Notes: generated by a model not told the origin, from the sequence alone. A stretch of 30,926 nucleotides of DNA from an uncultured Clostridia bacterium (GCA_948875265.1 CAQRYF010000017.1:1-30926), one strand, 5' to 3'. Positions 13,646 to 21,697 are shown, numbered from the stretch's first letter. Numbers and translations are program-made.

Positions 13646-13867
13646 TTACTTCACCTCCTTTTCACTTTCTGAAAGTTCATTTTTAAAAAAAATCGTCTCA
13701 ACTTTTCTTTTTAAAAATTTTGATATTTGTATAGCTTCATTTACTGAAAATTTAACATCTCCATTTTCTTTTTTGAAATAATTACAAGGAGATTTATTTA
13801 TAACAACTGCCATATCCTCTATTGTATATCCTTTTTCTTCTCTTATTTGCCTTAATTTTTCATACAT
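13646..13867 (-). CDS. Cro-like repressor, XRE HTH (73 aa)
   Basis: An HTH_3-type fold covers nearly the whole 73 aa (KLRQIREEKGYTIEDMAVVI, then VNEAIQISKFLKRKVETIF). It is the first gene of the leftward early operon, divergent from the CI-like gene, and the ribosome site AAAGGAGGG lies at the edge of operator 1. Its coding sequence itself contains two more perfect copies of the operator (13661-13673 and 13736-13748). It is expected to repress the cI promoter and damp its own. Confidence 0.85.
   Translation of the reverse strand: MYEKLRQIREEKGYTIEDMAVVINKSPCNYFKKENGDVKFSVNEAIQISKFLKRKVETIFFKNELSESEKEVK
13661..13748. promoter_or_regulatory. Two operator copies inside the Cro-like gene
   Basis: TTCACTTTCTGAA at 13661-13673 and TTCATTTACTGAA at 13736-13748 match the TTCA-N5-TGAA operator; the second is identical to operator 3 in the control region. 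They may be auxiliary sites that allow looping or a roadblock, or chance within a low-complexity AT-rich gene. Confidence 0.5.
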
Positions 13868-13881
13868 CGTCTATCCCTCCT

Positions 13882-13995
13882 TTCAGTTTCTGAAGATATA
13901 ATATTTCATTTTCTGAAAATTGTCAATAGTTTTTTTAAAATTTTTTAAATATTTTTTCATTTACTGAAATTTTCTTGATATTTTCATAAAATGAA
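13882..13995. promoter_or_regulatory. Lysis-lysogeny control region with four operators
   Basis: Four 13-bp inverted repeats of consensus TTCA-N5-TGAA: 13882-13894, 13905-13917, 13956-13968 and 13983-13995. Operator 2 fills the spacer of the cro promoter, operator 1 lies between its -10 and the ribosome site, operator 4 fills the spacer of the cI promoter and operator 3 lies just upstream of it. Binding by CI or Cro would block either promoter. Confidence 0.9.
13898..13926 (-). promoter_or_regulatory. Early leftward promoter (cro promoter)
   Basis: On the minus strand TTGACA (13926-13921), 17 bases, TATTAT (13903-13898). The spacer is operator 2. It would drive cro, the Xis-like gene and the replication genes. 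Confidence 0.9.
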
Positions 13996-14003
13996 AGTAT
14001 AAT
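13975..14003 (+). promoter_or_regulatory. Repressor promoter (cI promoter)
   Basis: TTGATA (13975-13980), 17 bases, TATAAT (13998-14003), with operator 4 in the spacer. It drives the CI-like repressor, ImmA-like protein and integrase. Confidence 0.9.
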
Positions 14004-14027
14004 ATTATTAGAAAGGTTGGTTTTATT

Positions 14028-14384
14028 ATGATTTTCGGAGAAAGAATCAAACAATTAAGAATAGAAAATGAATGGACACAAGAATACGTTTGTGAGAAAT
14101 TAAGCATCTCCTCTGGTGCATTATCTAGGTACGAAACTAGTATGTATGAACCTAAATCATTATCGTTAGTAAAAGATTTTGCTAACTTATTTGGTGTGTC
14201 AACAGATTATCTATTAGGAAAATCCGACATACGTAATCCTCAAAAAGTAGATTTAGATGATATGGATATTGCATTTGCTAGTGGTATTAAAGGATTAAAT
14301 AAAGAAAATCAAGAAACTTTAAAAAACATAATGGATGGATTATTAGCAAAACAAGAATTAGAGGATAAAGATAAAAAGGAATAA
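14028..14384 (+). CDS. CI-like prophage repressor, XRE HTH (118 aa)
   Basis: Residues 1-65 are a canonical XRE helix-turn-helix (GERIKQLRIENEWTQEYVCE, then SISSGALSRYETSMYEP, and VSTDYLLGKSD). The C-terminal part is a short helical dimerisation tail rather than a LexA-type peptidase, which fits control by the adjacent ImmA-like protein, as in ICEBs1-type ImmR/ImmA switches. AAAGGTTGG stands upstream of the ATG. Confidence 0.88.
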   Translation: MIFGERIKQLRIENEWTQEYVCEKLSISSGALSRYETSMYEPKSLSLVKDFANLFGVSTDYLLGKSDIRNPQKVDLDDMDIAFASGIKGLNKENQETLKNIMDGLLAKQELEDKDKKE

Positions 14385-14386
14385 AA

Positions 14387-14821
14387 ATGGAAACATCTGC
14401 TTTATATAATGAAATGGAAAAAGAAAATATTAACTATATAAATGCTAAACTACTTTTTACTCGTGGTGCAATAGCACATTATAATAATTTAACTGCAATT
14501 GTTGTAGATGACAATCAAGTAAAAAGTCAAGTAAGTGAAAATACAGTCTTAATACAAGAACTAGGTCACTATATGGCAGGTGCATACTATCGCACGAACA
14601 GTCAATATGAATTAATAGACAAAATGGAACATAAAGCAGACAAAAAGGCTTGGCAAGAATTTTTGCCATACAAAAAAATTATAAAATTAATGAAAAGTGG
14701 ATTAACAACTGCCACACAACTTGCAGAATATTTCAATGTAGAAGCACCTTATATGGCTAGATGCTTAAATTATTACTATAATAATTCACATGGATTTACA
14801 GATGATAAAGTATCAATGTAG
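14387..14821 (+). CDS. ImmA/IrrE-like protein with a variant metal motif (144 aa)
   Basis: Position (2 bases after the repressor), length and the core VLIQELGHYMAGAYY followed by EHKADKKAWQEFLPYKKI and a helix-turn-helix-like end identify the ImmA/IrrE family. These metallopeptidases cleave the paired repressor on DNA damage. The usual H-E-x-x-H is Q-E-L-G-H here, so one zinc ligand is replaced; many clostridial relatives carry E at that place, so activity cannot be excluded. EHKAD provides the downstream ligand. AAGGAATAAAA precedes the ATG. Confidence 0.8.
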   Translation: METSALYNEMEKENINYINAKLLFTRGAIAHYNNLTAIVVDDNQVKSQVSENTVLIQELGHYMAGAYYRTNSQYELIDKMEHKADKKAWQEFLPYKKIIKLMKSGLTTATQLAEYFNVEAPYMARCLNYYYNNSHGFTDDKVSM

Positions 14822-14847
14822 ATACTTTTATTTTTTAGGAGGTAAAA

Positions 14848-15975
14848 ATGGCAAGTAAAACAAATGTAGTTATAAACGGAAAAACATATTATAGAGTTAG
14901 AAAGACAATAGGCTATAAAGATGATGGTTCTCCTGTACTAAAATCTTTTTATGGAAAAAATAAATCAGATGCAGAAGAAAAAGCAAATCAATATATCAAT
15001 GACTTAGAAAATGGATTAATTGTAAGTGCAGAAAATTATACTATCTCTCAATTGATGCATATTTGGTTATTTGATTTTCTAAATAATTCTACTAAACTAA
15101 AGCCTTCCACTTTTCAAAGATACGAAGGTGTTTATAGAAACTATGTAAAAAATTCTTCAATTGCAGGAACAAAAATATCTAAATTAAATCCTGTTCAAAT
15201 TCAAAAATATTATAATGAATTATCAAAAACTAAAACATACTCACAAATAAATACATTAAATACAATTTTAAAGGTGTTTTTTAACTGGTGCAGTACAAAC
15301 GGATATATTATGAAAAATCCTTGCTTAAATTTGAATTTAAAAGGAAATAAATCAGATATTATTAATAATAAAAGAAAAGAAGTAGAAATGCTAAATAAAA
15401 AGGAAATCGAAACTATAAAAAAACATATCAAAAATACAGATTTTGAATTGTTATTCTTATTAGATTTAGGAACTGGATTAAGACAAGGAGAATTATTAGC
15501 TTTAGATTGGAAACATATTGATTTAAAGAAAAAAGAAATTAAAATTGAACAGTCTGCGAAGGAAGTTTATATATATGATGATTCGGAACATAAACATATA
15601 GAAACTATTATTCAAACTCCTAAAACACAAAACTCATTTAGAACTATTCCGCTTCCTTCTTCTTTAATTGATAAACTAAATGAAGTGAATAATAAAAAAG
15701 GATATTTATTTTTAGATAGCGAAGGGCAGTTGCTAAAAGGAAAAAATGTTTCTACTAAATGGACTAAAATACTAAAGGAATGTAATATTCCTCATAAAAA
15801 ATTTCATTCTATTAGACATACTTATGGATCTATGTTATTACAAAAAGGAGTAGATATAGAAACTGTTGCTGAATTAATGGGACATACTGCAATTTCAATT
15901 ACACAAATATATATGCACTCCGAAACAAAAATAAAATCAAAATCTGTCAACAAATTAAATTCTATTCTAAACTAA
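14848..15975 (+). CDS. int: Phage integrase, tyrosine recombinase
   Basis: A 375-aa site-specific recombinase that inserts and removes the prophage. Residues 1-60 form an AP2-like arm-binding domain (YYRVRKTIGYKDDGSPVLKS), about 65-165 the SAM-like core-binding domain, and 185-370 the catalytic domain with R212 (GLRQGE), H320-x2-R323-H324 (FHSIRHT), H346 (LMGH) and nucleophile Y355. All catalytic residues are intact. AGGAGGTAAAA precedes the ATG. It is transcribed toward the tRNA-Met gene used as attachment site, with 10-bp direct repeats and a strong terminator in between. Confidence 0.95.
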   Translation: MASKTNVVINGKTYYRVRKTIGYKDDGSPVLKSFYGKNKSDAEEKANQYINDLENGLIVSAENYTISQLMHIWLFDFLNNSTKLKPSTFQRYEGVYRNYVKNSSIAGTKISKLNPVQIQKYYNELSKTKTYSQINTLNTILKVFFNWCSTNGYIMKNPCLNLNLKGNKSDIINNKRKEVEMLNKKEIETIKKHIKNTDFELLFLLDLGTGLRQGELLALDWKHIDLKKKEIKIEQSAKEVYIYDDSEHKHIETIIQTPKTQNSFRTIPLPSSLIDKLNEVNNKKGYLFLDSEGQLLKGKNVSTKWTKILKECNIPHKKFHSIRHTYGSMLLQKGVDIETVAELMGHTAISITQIYMHSETKIKSKSVNKLNSILN

Positions 15976-15996
15976 GTGGTTAATTAGTGGTTAATT
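15976..15996 (+). repeat. Tandem GTGGTTAATT repeat next to att site
   Basis: GTGGTTAATT occurs twice, 11 bases apart, just after the integrase stop. Short tandem repeats here commonly serve as integrase arm-type binding sites; this is inferred from position. Confidence 0.45.
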
Positions 15997-15997
15997 C

Positions 15998-16040
15998 AAA
16001 AAACAAGGTGTCTCAAATCTCTTGAAACACCTTGTTTTTA
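15998..16040. terminator. Strong bidirectional terminator
   Basis: Arms AAAAACAAGGTGT and ACACCTTGTTTTT form a 13-bp stem with a partly paired loop (CTCAA with TTGA). A-run and T-run flanks let it end both integrase transcription and leftward tRNA transcription. Confidence 0.9.
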
Positions 16041-16057
16041 GCAATTTTTGTAATTTA

Positions 16058-16134
16058 TGGTAGCGAAGATGTGATTCGAACACATGACCCTTCGGGTATG
16101 AACCGAATGCTCTAGCCAACTGAGCTACTTCGCC
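16058..16134 (-). tRNA. tRNA-Met (CAT), prophage attachment site
   Basis: A 77-nt cloverleaf with encoded CCA. The acceptor stem GGCGAAG pairs with CTTCGCT (first pair G-U), the discriminator is A, the D-arm contains AGCTCAGTTGG, the anticodon stem TTCGG/CCGAA carries CAT at 16100-16098, and the T-arm has GTTCGAATC. The G1-U72 pair indicates an elongator rather than initiator. The prophage lies against its 3' end, the usual attB for tyrosine integrases, so the 3' part of this gene should be repeated at the far end of the prophage, outside the window. Confidence 0.95.
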
Positions 16135-16188
16135 ATAACTAATCAACGATATTTATTATACTTGTAGTTTGACCATTTGTCAAGCTAA

Positions 16189-16219
16189 AAATACAAGAAA
16201 TTTTATTTTTCTTGTATTT
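16189..16219. terminator. Terminator overlapping end of the 115-aa gene
   Basis: A perfect 12-bp stem, AAATACAAGAAA and TTTCTTGTATTT, loop 7. It includes the stop of the leftward gene and separates it from the tRNA. Confidence 0.8.
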
Positions 16220-16550
16220 GATTATTATTTTCTTCTTTATTATTTATTTTTTGATTTTCTCCTTCGTTATTTGTTTTTTGATTTTCTCCTTTATTACCTA
16301 GTTGTCTATGTATTGTAGCATTTCTTATTCTAGGAGACTTTTTACTAGTCTTCAAACTCTTAGGTTCTATGCCATACTTATCCTCCAGTGCTTTTACTCC
16401 CCTCAACGCTTCTTTTAATCCTTTTAATGTGTCTTTATCAATATCTTTTATTTCTTCAACATTTTCTGCTTGTTGATTATCATCTTCCTTCCAAAGCAAA
16501 TTCCATATTATTTTTATTTTATTTTCTTTAATTAATGTTTTTTCTTGCAT
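16203..16550 (-). CDS. Unknown charged protein with repeated Asn/Glu tail (115 aa)
   Basis: I do not recognise it. The middle (DTLKGLKEALRGVKALEDKY) is helical and the basic segment KSLKTSKKSPRIRNATIHRQ follows. The last 30 residues repeat a GENQKTNN / GENQKINN unit and are low-complexity, encoded by a recent DNA duplication near 16245-16300. It is the first chromosomal gene next to the prophage, flanked by terminators on both sides, so it is transcribed alone. Confidence 0.55.
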   Translation of the reverse strand: MQEKTLIKENKIKIIWNLLWKEDDNQQAENVEEIKDIDKDTLKGLKEALRGVKALEDKYGIEPKSLKTSKKSPRIRNATIHRQLGNKGENQKTNNEGENQKINNKEENNNQIQEK

Positions 16551-16626
16551 ATATTTTACTTAAAGTATATCCTTTAAGTTTTCACCTCACTTATATTTAT
16601 TAAACAATACATTATTAGTATAACAC

Positions 16627-16653
16627 AAAAAAGCCTGAAAATCAAGCTTTTTT
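16627..16653. terminator. Bidirectional terminator
   Basis: AAAAAAGC and GCTTTTTT with inner TGA/TCA pairs and one mismatch. It ends leftward transcription of the dehydrogenase-like gene. Confidence 0.75.
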
Positions 16654-16708
16654 ACATTTTTTGTATTTTTATCTATATCGAACACTTCATTCTTATAAAA
16701 TGTCCCAT

Positions 16709-17776
16709 TTAGAAACGTCCCAAATAGGACACATAATTTAACTCTCCCATCTCTTCTGTTGGTACATACCCTGCTTTTGAATTTATAACGTCCGGTATTC
16801 TATTTACTACAGTTGCACAAGTTAATTCAACAGTTGATGGTCTATTTATTACTAATGTTGTATTAGGCTCTCCTATTACTGTCCATTCATTTTTGTCAAA
16901 GTCATCTTTTGAATATACTTTTCCTATACATTCGCTTTCGATTATAATTCCTTCTTCTGTCTGAGTTGTAACTACAGCACTCATTCCTGTTGCAGTTCCT
17001 GCTTTTACTGTCATTCCTAATGTTGAAGATTCAATATCTTCTGTATGTGTTTGTGGTACAGTTTTTTGTGTTTGTGATTTTACTGTTAATCCTAACTTAG
17101 CACATAGCCAACCATTTACATTCCACATATAAGATGGTAGATATTCTCCTTTGTCTATCATTGACTGTCTTTCTTCATCAGATATTCTATCAACAGAAGC
17201 TACTTGTTTATCAAATTCTTCCAAGGTTAATCCTGCTCCATGTGCTTGTGCTAAAGCAATACCATAATCTTCTACATTATAACTTGAGCTTCCTTTTATT
17301 TTTGTTATTTTATGAGTAGATCCTGCAATACTTGAAATTAATTGTCCCCAATAAATGTCTTGATATCCACTTCCTGTTATTGTACACCCTGTTTGTTTCG
17401 CCATTTCATCTATCTTTTTTGTTGCTACTGGATTGGAATTCATTGGATAAAATGCTTCTTCACATGTTGTAATTGCATTTATTCCTAATTTAGCACATAA
17501 CATTAATGCATCTTCAACATCACTAAGTAAACTCATTGTTGTTACAATAGCAATGTCTGGTTTTGTTTCTTTCATCATGTTTTCTGCATCATCTAACGAA
17601 ACTACTTTAATACCTTTATTCTCTGTTCCCATTATCTCTCCAATGTCTTTACCAATCACTGCTGGATTTACATCTATAGCCCCAACTATTTCAGCTCCTT
17701 TTTCATATACATATCTCATTGTATATACACTCATTTTGCCTACCCCGTATTGAACTACTTTGATTTTCCTTTCCAC
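16709..17776 (-). CDS. 2,4-diaminopentanoate dehydrogenase-like NAD(P) oxidoreductase
   Basis: A 355-aa protein with an N-terminal Rossmann fold (KVVQYGVGKMSVYTMRYV, then VGAIDVNPAVIGKDIGEIMG) and a C-terminal domain of the dihydrodipicolinate-reductase-like type. Size and features such as AITTCEEAFYP and GSGYQDIYWGQLISSIAGS resemble clostridial 2,4-diaminopentanoate dehydrogenase (Ord), which oxidises diaminopentanoate to 2-amino-4-oxopentanoate in Stickland ornithine breakdown. No other ornithine-pathway gene is near, so the substrate is uncertain. The start is GTG with AAAGGAGTGATTTT upstream. Confidence 0.65.
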   Translation of the reverse strand: MERKIKVVQYGVGKMSVYTMRYVYEKGAEIVGAIDVNPAVIGKDIGEIMGTENKGIKVVSLDDAENMMKETKPDIAIVTTMSLLSDVEDALMLCAKLGINAITTCEEAFYPMNSNPVATKKIDEMAKQTGCTITGSGYQDIYWGQLISSIAGSTHKITKIKGSSSYNVEDYGIALAQAHGAGLTLEEFDKQVASVDRISDEERQSMIDKGEYLPSYMWNVNGWLCAKLGLTVKSQTQKTVPQTHTEDIESSTLGMTVKAGTATGMSAVVTTQTEEGIIIESECIGKVYSKDDFDKNEWTVIGEPNTTLVINRPSTVELTCATVVNRIPDVINSKAGYVPTEEMGELNYVSYLGRF

Positions 17777-17900
17777 AAAATCACTCCTTTCAATTTATAT
17801 AAATTATATACTAATTTAAAAAAATTATACAAGTATGCTAACTGAGTCATTTATAAATAGTAGGAAATTGAGAAAAAGAAATGTCCCAATTGACTTTTTA

Positions 17901-18590
17901 TCATAAAATTTCTTTTAAAATAGTTGCACATCTTTTTGATGCAAGTTCTAAATTTTCTTCAAAAGTAGATGTGTTTTTTCCATTTGGAGTGTCTGATACA
18001 CTTCTTATTACTATAAATGGTATGTTATCTAAATAACATACTTGTGCAATAGCTCCACATTCCATGTCTACTGCATCTGCATCAAACTTAGCACGTATTT
18101 TATCTTTCATAGCAACCTCTGTACAAAAAATGTCTCCTGTTGCTACAACACCTAGTTTTATATTATAATTTCTTTCTGCAATATCGTCTATTATCATATT
18201 AAACTTACTCACTAATTCTCTATCACATATAACATTATTTCCTACCCCTGTTATAAATCCTTTACTGTGTCCAAATGCTGTAATATCAAAGTCATGTTGT
18301 ACAACTTGTTTACCTATTATAACATCTCCTATTTCTAACATATCATTAATTGCCCCCGCACTACCTGCATTTATAACATAATCTATATCAAAATTATCTA
18401 TCATTATTTGTGTTGTTCTAGCGGCATTAACTTTTCCTACACCACTTTTTACTAATACACATTTTTTATCTTTTATTATACCTATTTTAAATACAAGGTT
18501 ATATATTTGTTTTCTCTCAATGTTAGTCATTATTTTTTCAATTGCTTCTCCTTCTTCATTCATTGCTACTATTATTCCTATATTTTTCAT
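17901..18590 (-). CDS. mtnN: 5'-methylthioadenosine/S-adenosylhomocysteine nucleosidase
   Basis: A 229-aa enzyme that removes adenine from methylthioadenosine and S-adenosylhomocysteine, clearing by-products of methylation. Recognised by the N-terminal KNIGIIVAMNEEGEAI, the GSAGAINDMLEIGDVIIG loop, VDMECGAIAQV with the ribose-binding Met-Glu, and SDTPNG with the catalytic Asp. I start it at ATG 18590, 9 bases after AAAGG, rather than ATG 18599, which abuts that site. It is followed by a gap of about 125 bp and appears monocistronic. Confidence 0.92.
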   Translation of the reverse strand: MKNIGIIVAMNEEGEAIEKIMTNIERKQIYNLVFKIGIIKDKKCVLVKSGVGKVNAARTTQIMIDNFDIDYVINAGSAGAINDMLEIGDVIIGKQVVQHDFDITAFGHSKGFITGVGNNVICDRELVSKFNMIIDDIAERNYNIKLGVVATGDIFCTEVAMKDKIRAKFDADAVDMECGAIAQVCYLDNIPFIVIRSVSDTPNGKNTSTFEENLELASKRCATILKEIL

Positions 18591-18700
18591 ATCTATCATC
18601 CTTTCGTTTAGATTATATAATAGATATTAACATATTTCAACATTTTACCTCAATCTATTTTATTTGATTTTCTTACTATTTATAAATTTTCTTATAAGAC

Positions 18701-18729
18701 TTGCAACATTTTGTATTTTGATGTAATAT
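18701..18729 (+). promoter_or_regulatory. Probable glmS promoter
   Basis: TTGCAA (18701-18706), 17 bases, TAATAT (18724-18729), about 70 bases upstream of the ribozyme cleavage site. An overlapping TATAAT at 18727 is an alternative -10. Confidence 0.5.
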
Positions 18730-18796
18730 AATAAAGTAAAATTGAAAGAAATGCAAAATTAATTTTTTAGGAAAGGAGTTTTTATTTAATTTAATA

Positions 18797-18970
18797 TAGC
18801 GCCTGGACACATCTTTTTTAATGTGTTGACGAGGTCTAGAGTTATCGAAATATTCGGCGGATGCTCTAGTGGCTCTTGCTTAAAGTCATAATATTAATAC
18901 AAAAATCAATAGTAATATTGAAACAAAGATTAATATAATTAGGCAATTATTTGCATGCTTTCAATTCCAT
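18797..18970 (+). ncRNA. glmS ribozyme (glucosamine-6-phosphate riboswitch)
   Basis: The hallmarks are in order: the cleavage site A-GCGCC (18798-18803), P1/P2 with TGTGTTGACGAGG, then TTATCGAAATATTCGGCGG and the closing GCTCTAGTGGCTC segment, followed by AT-rich P3/P4 helices. This self-cleaving RNA uses glucosamine-6-phosphate as cofactor; cleavage destabilises the mRNA and lowers GlmS. Only glmS follows it, confirming the call. The 3' boundary is approximate. Confidence 0.95.
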
Positions 18971-18997
18971 ATTTAAATTTTTTAAGGAGGTTTTACT

Positions 18998-20836
18998 ATG
19001 TGTGGAATTGTAGGTTACATAGGAACAAAAAAAGCTAGTCCAATTTTAATTAACGGACTTATAAGATTGGAATACAGAGGTTATGACTCAGCAGGTATTT
19101 CAACAATTGAAAAAGAAAATCTTTCACTTATGAAAGATAAAGGAAGAGTTAAAAATTTATATAATTTACCAGGAATTGATGATTTAGAAGGAACTATTGG
19201 TATTGCTCATACAAGATGGGCAACTCATGGAAAACCATCTAAAGAAAACTCTCATCCTCATATGGATAATTCAAATACATTTAGTGCTGTTCATAACGGA
19301 ATTATAGAAAATTATAATGAGTTAAGAAAGTTTCTAGGAGATAATGGTTATACTTTCTATTCTCAAACAGATACAGAAGTTATACCAAATTTAGTACATT
19401 ATTATTATTCAAAAGATACTAATAATGATGATTTAAAATTTCTAAGAGCTGTAAAAAGTGCGTGTTCAGATTTTAAAGGTAGTTTTGCAATTGAAATTAT
19501 TTGCAAGGACTATCCTGATAACATGATAGTGGTAAGAAAAGATAGCCCTCTTGTTATAGGAAAAGGCGATGAAGAAAACTTTATTTCTTCTGATATACCA
19601 GCTATTCTTTCATTTACAAGAGATTTTTATCTTTTAGATGATTTAGAATTTACAGTATTATCTAGAAATGATGCTAAATTTTATGATATTAATTTAAATC
19701 AAATTGATAAAAAAACAAAAACAATTGAATGGGATGCTGCTAGTAGTGAAAAAAATGGTTTTGATGATTATATGTTAAAAGAAATTTATGAACAACCAAC
19801 AGCCATTCGTGAAACAATTGGAGCTAAATTAAATGAAAATTCAAAATGTGAATTTGATGAATTAAATTTCACTAAAGAATATTTAGAAAATATAAATAAA
19901 ATATATATAGTTGCCTGTGGTACAGCAATGCATGCTGGTTTAGTAGGAAAAAATGTAATAGAAAAACTTTGTAAGATTCAAACTGAAGTGGATATTGCTT
20001 CAGAATTTAGATATAGAGACCCTATAATAGATGATAAAACTTTATGCATCTTTATATCTCAGTCTGGAGAAACAGCAGATACAATAGCAGCTTTAAAACT
20101 TTCTAAAGAAAAGGGAGCTAAGACTATTGCTGTATCTAATGTTATAGGAAGTTCTATTACAAGAGAAGCTGATTATTCTGTATATACACATGCTGGTCCA
20201 GAGATAGCTGTTGCATCTACAAAGGCTTATACTTCACAAGTAATGCTACTTGTTATTTTAGCTATATATTTTGCAGAAACATTATACATTAATGAGGATA
20301 AAATTAAAGAACTAAAAAAAGATATTTTAGAATTACCTAAAAAATTAGAAGAAACTCTAAAAATTTCTGAAAATATTAAAGAATTTGCTAAAAAAGTATA
20401 TCAAGAAACTGATATATTCTTCTTAGGTAGAGGTATTGATGAAACAGTTGCTAGAGAAGCTTCTTTGAAATTAAAAGAAATATCATACATTCACTCAGAA
20501 AGCTATGCTGCTGGAGAATTAAAACATGGACCTATTGCTTTAATTGAAAATGGAATTACAGTTGTATCCATTATGACAGATTCTAAATTAGTAGAAAAGA
20601 CTGTAAGTAATGTTCAAGAAGTAATTTCTAGAGGTGCAAAAACTATAGTCGTTACAAATCAAAATATAGATGATACAATGTTTGAAAAGGTTATTCATAT
20701 ACCTACTACAAATTCATTTATATCTCCAATATTATCTATAATTCCTTTGCAACTATTCTCTTACTATATTTCAAAAGAAAAGGGATTAGATGTAGATAAA
20801 CCTAGAAATTTGGCAAAATCAGTTACAGTTGAATAA
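18998..20836 (+). CDS. glmS: Glutamine--fructose-6-phosphate aminotransferase
   Basis: A 612-aa cytosolic enzyme that makes glucosamine-6-phosphate from fructose-6-phosphate and glutamine, the first step to cell-wall amino sugars. The N-terminal glutaminase begins M-C-GIVGYIG with the Cys nucleophile at residue 2, plus RYDSAG-like and HTRWATHGKPS motifs. Two SIS domains follow (IYIVACGTAMHAGLVG, FISQSGETADT, and FFLGRGIDETVAREASLKLK), and the C-terminus DKPRNLAKSVTVE is typical. Full length, intact. Controlled by the upstream ribozyme. In this gene arginine is AGA or CGT, and no CGG is in frame. Confidence 0.98.
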   Translation: MCGIVGYIGTKKASPILINGLIRLEYRGYDSAGISTIEKENLSLMKDKGRVKNLYNLPGIDDLEGTIGIAHTRWATHGKPSKENSHPHMDNSNTFSAVHNGIIENYNELRKFLGDNGYTFYSQTDTEVIPNLVHYYYSKDTNNDDLKFLRAVKSACSDFKGSFAIEIICKDYPDNMIVVRKDSPLVIGKGDEENFISSDIPAILSFTRDFYLLDDLEFTVLSRNDAKFYDINLNQIDKKTKTIEWDAASSEKNGFDDYMLKEIYEQPTAIRETIGAKLNENSKCEFDELNFTKEYLENINKIYIVACGTAMHAGLVGKNVIEKLCKIQTEVDIASEFRYRDPIIDDKTLCIFISQSGETADTIAALKLSKEKGAKTIAVSNVIGSSITREADYSVYTHAGPEIAVASTKAYTSQVMLLVILAIYFAETLYINEDKIKELKKDILELPKKLEETLKISENIKEFAKKVYQETDIFFLGRGIDETVAREASLKLKEISYIHSESYAAGELKHGPIALIENGITVVSIMTDSKLVEKTVSNVQEVISRGAKTIVVTNQNIDDTMFEKVIHIPTTNSFISPILSIIPLQLFSYYISKEKGLDVDKPRNLAKSVTVE

Positions 20837-20850
20837 TTTTATATGGATAA

Positions 20851-20871
20851 AGAGCAGATTACATCTGCTCT
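20851..20871. terminator. Hairpin between convergent glmS and receiver gene
   Basis: A 9-bp perfect stem AGAGCAGAT / ATCTGCTCT with loop TAC. The T-tract is weak on both sides (CTTACT on plus, TTTATCC on minus). It contains the stop region of the receiver-domain gene. Confidence 0.65.
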
Positions 20872-21287
20872 CTTACTAATTCTACAAAAGAATAAATTTT
20901 ATTCAATTCTTCCTTTGTTTCATATCCCCCTCTAATTATACCATGTACATTTCTATAATATTCTAATGAAAATTTTTCCTCTGGTACATAAGAAGTCGTA
21001 TTAAGTAAAATAGGAATATTCCCTCCTCTGTTACTTAACCTTTTCAAGATAATTTCTCCACCATTTCTCTTAGTAGATAATGGTTCATTATCATATTGTG
21101 GTAATTGCATATCTAAAACCATTCCACAATATTTTTCAGGGTAGTTATATACTTCCCGTAATACAGAAGTAATTGATTTAAAAACTTCAAATTCAATTGC
21201 ATTCTGTCTAAGAACTTCTATGACATTCCGACATTTGCTTTCTGTCCTGTCATCTACAATTGCTACTACTTTTGTCACACCTGTCAT
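20859..21287 (-). CDS. Stand-alone receiver-like protein, probable recent import (142 aa)
   Basis: A single receiver-like domain: VVAIVDDRTESK supplies the acidic pair, MVLDMQLPQYD the phospho-acceptor Asp, and IPILLNTTSYVPEE the later conserved strand; no output domain follows. Start at ATG 21287 after AAGGAGAAAAA. Two features set it apart: it contains the only two in-frame CGG codons in this window that are not at frame breaks (TGT CGG AAT at about 21226 and TTA CGG GAA at about 21154), and it uses AGG, GGG and TTG more than its neighbours. If CGG is not readable here, the gene is recently acquired and poorly or not expressed. Function in a defence or signalling module is possible but not shown. 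Confidence 0.65.
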   Translation of the reverse strand: MTGVTKVVAIVDDRTESKCRNVIEVLRQNAIEFEVFKSITSVLREVYNYPEKYCGMVLDMQLPQYDNEPLSTKRNGGEIILKRLSNRGGNIPILLNTTSYVPEEKFSLEYYRNVHGIIRGGYETKEELNKIYSFVELVREQM

Positions 21288-21360
21288 TTTTTCTCCTTTC
21301 AAATTCAATAATATGTACTTTTACATTAATTATTATAACATTAATTAACATAAACTTCAA

Positions 21361-21621
21361 TTATCCTATCAACAATTTTACAATTATTAAACACACTGCA
21401 CCTGGTAAACCAAGTAACCCAAGCAATATACTAGTAAAAAAATTCAATCCAATATGAAATCCAAAATTTGCACCAATAAAATTTATTATATATATACTTA
21501 TACCACCAAGAATTGAATTAAAAATAATCTTTAATATCTTTTTAATTGGTACAATAAAAATTCTACCAAATATAAAAATAAAACATATACACGCTAAATA
21601 AGTAATAATATTTGTATCCAT
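21361..21621 (-). CDS. bofA: BofA-family membrane protein
   Basis: An 86-aa integral membrane protein with two or three hydrophobic helices and the family signature GGISIYIINFIGANFGFHIG followed by LLGLLGLPGAVCLI. BofA inhibits SpoIVFB processing of pro-sigma-K in the forespore outer membrane during sporulation. Start at ATG 21621 with GGAG ten bases upstream; the longer frame to 21669 lacks a site. It follows the YaaL gene on the same strand, the same order as yaaL-bofA in Bacillus subtilis, which supports both assignments and a spore-forming host. Confidence 0.88.
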   Translation of the reverse strand: MDTNIITYLACICFIFIFGRIFIVPIKKILKIIFNSILGGISIYIINFIGANFGFHIGLNFFTSILLGLLGLPGAVCLIIVKLLIG

Positions 21622-21697
21622 TCCTCTTTCACTCCAAACAAAAAAATGATAATAATTTCTTATTACCATTTGTATGTTGTAATTTGGACAAATATTA

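Noticed and set aside
16058..16134. Initiator tRNA-Met
   Set aside because: The first acceptor pair is G-U with G1, without the initiator's mismatched C1-A72, so an elongator tRNA is more likely.
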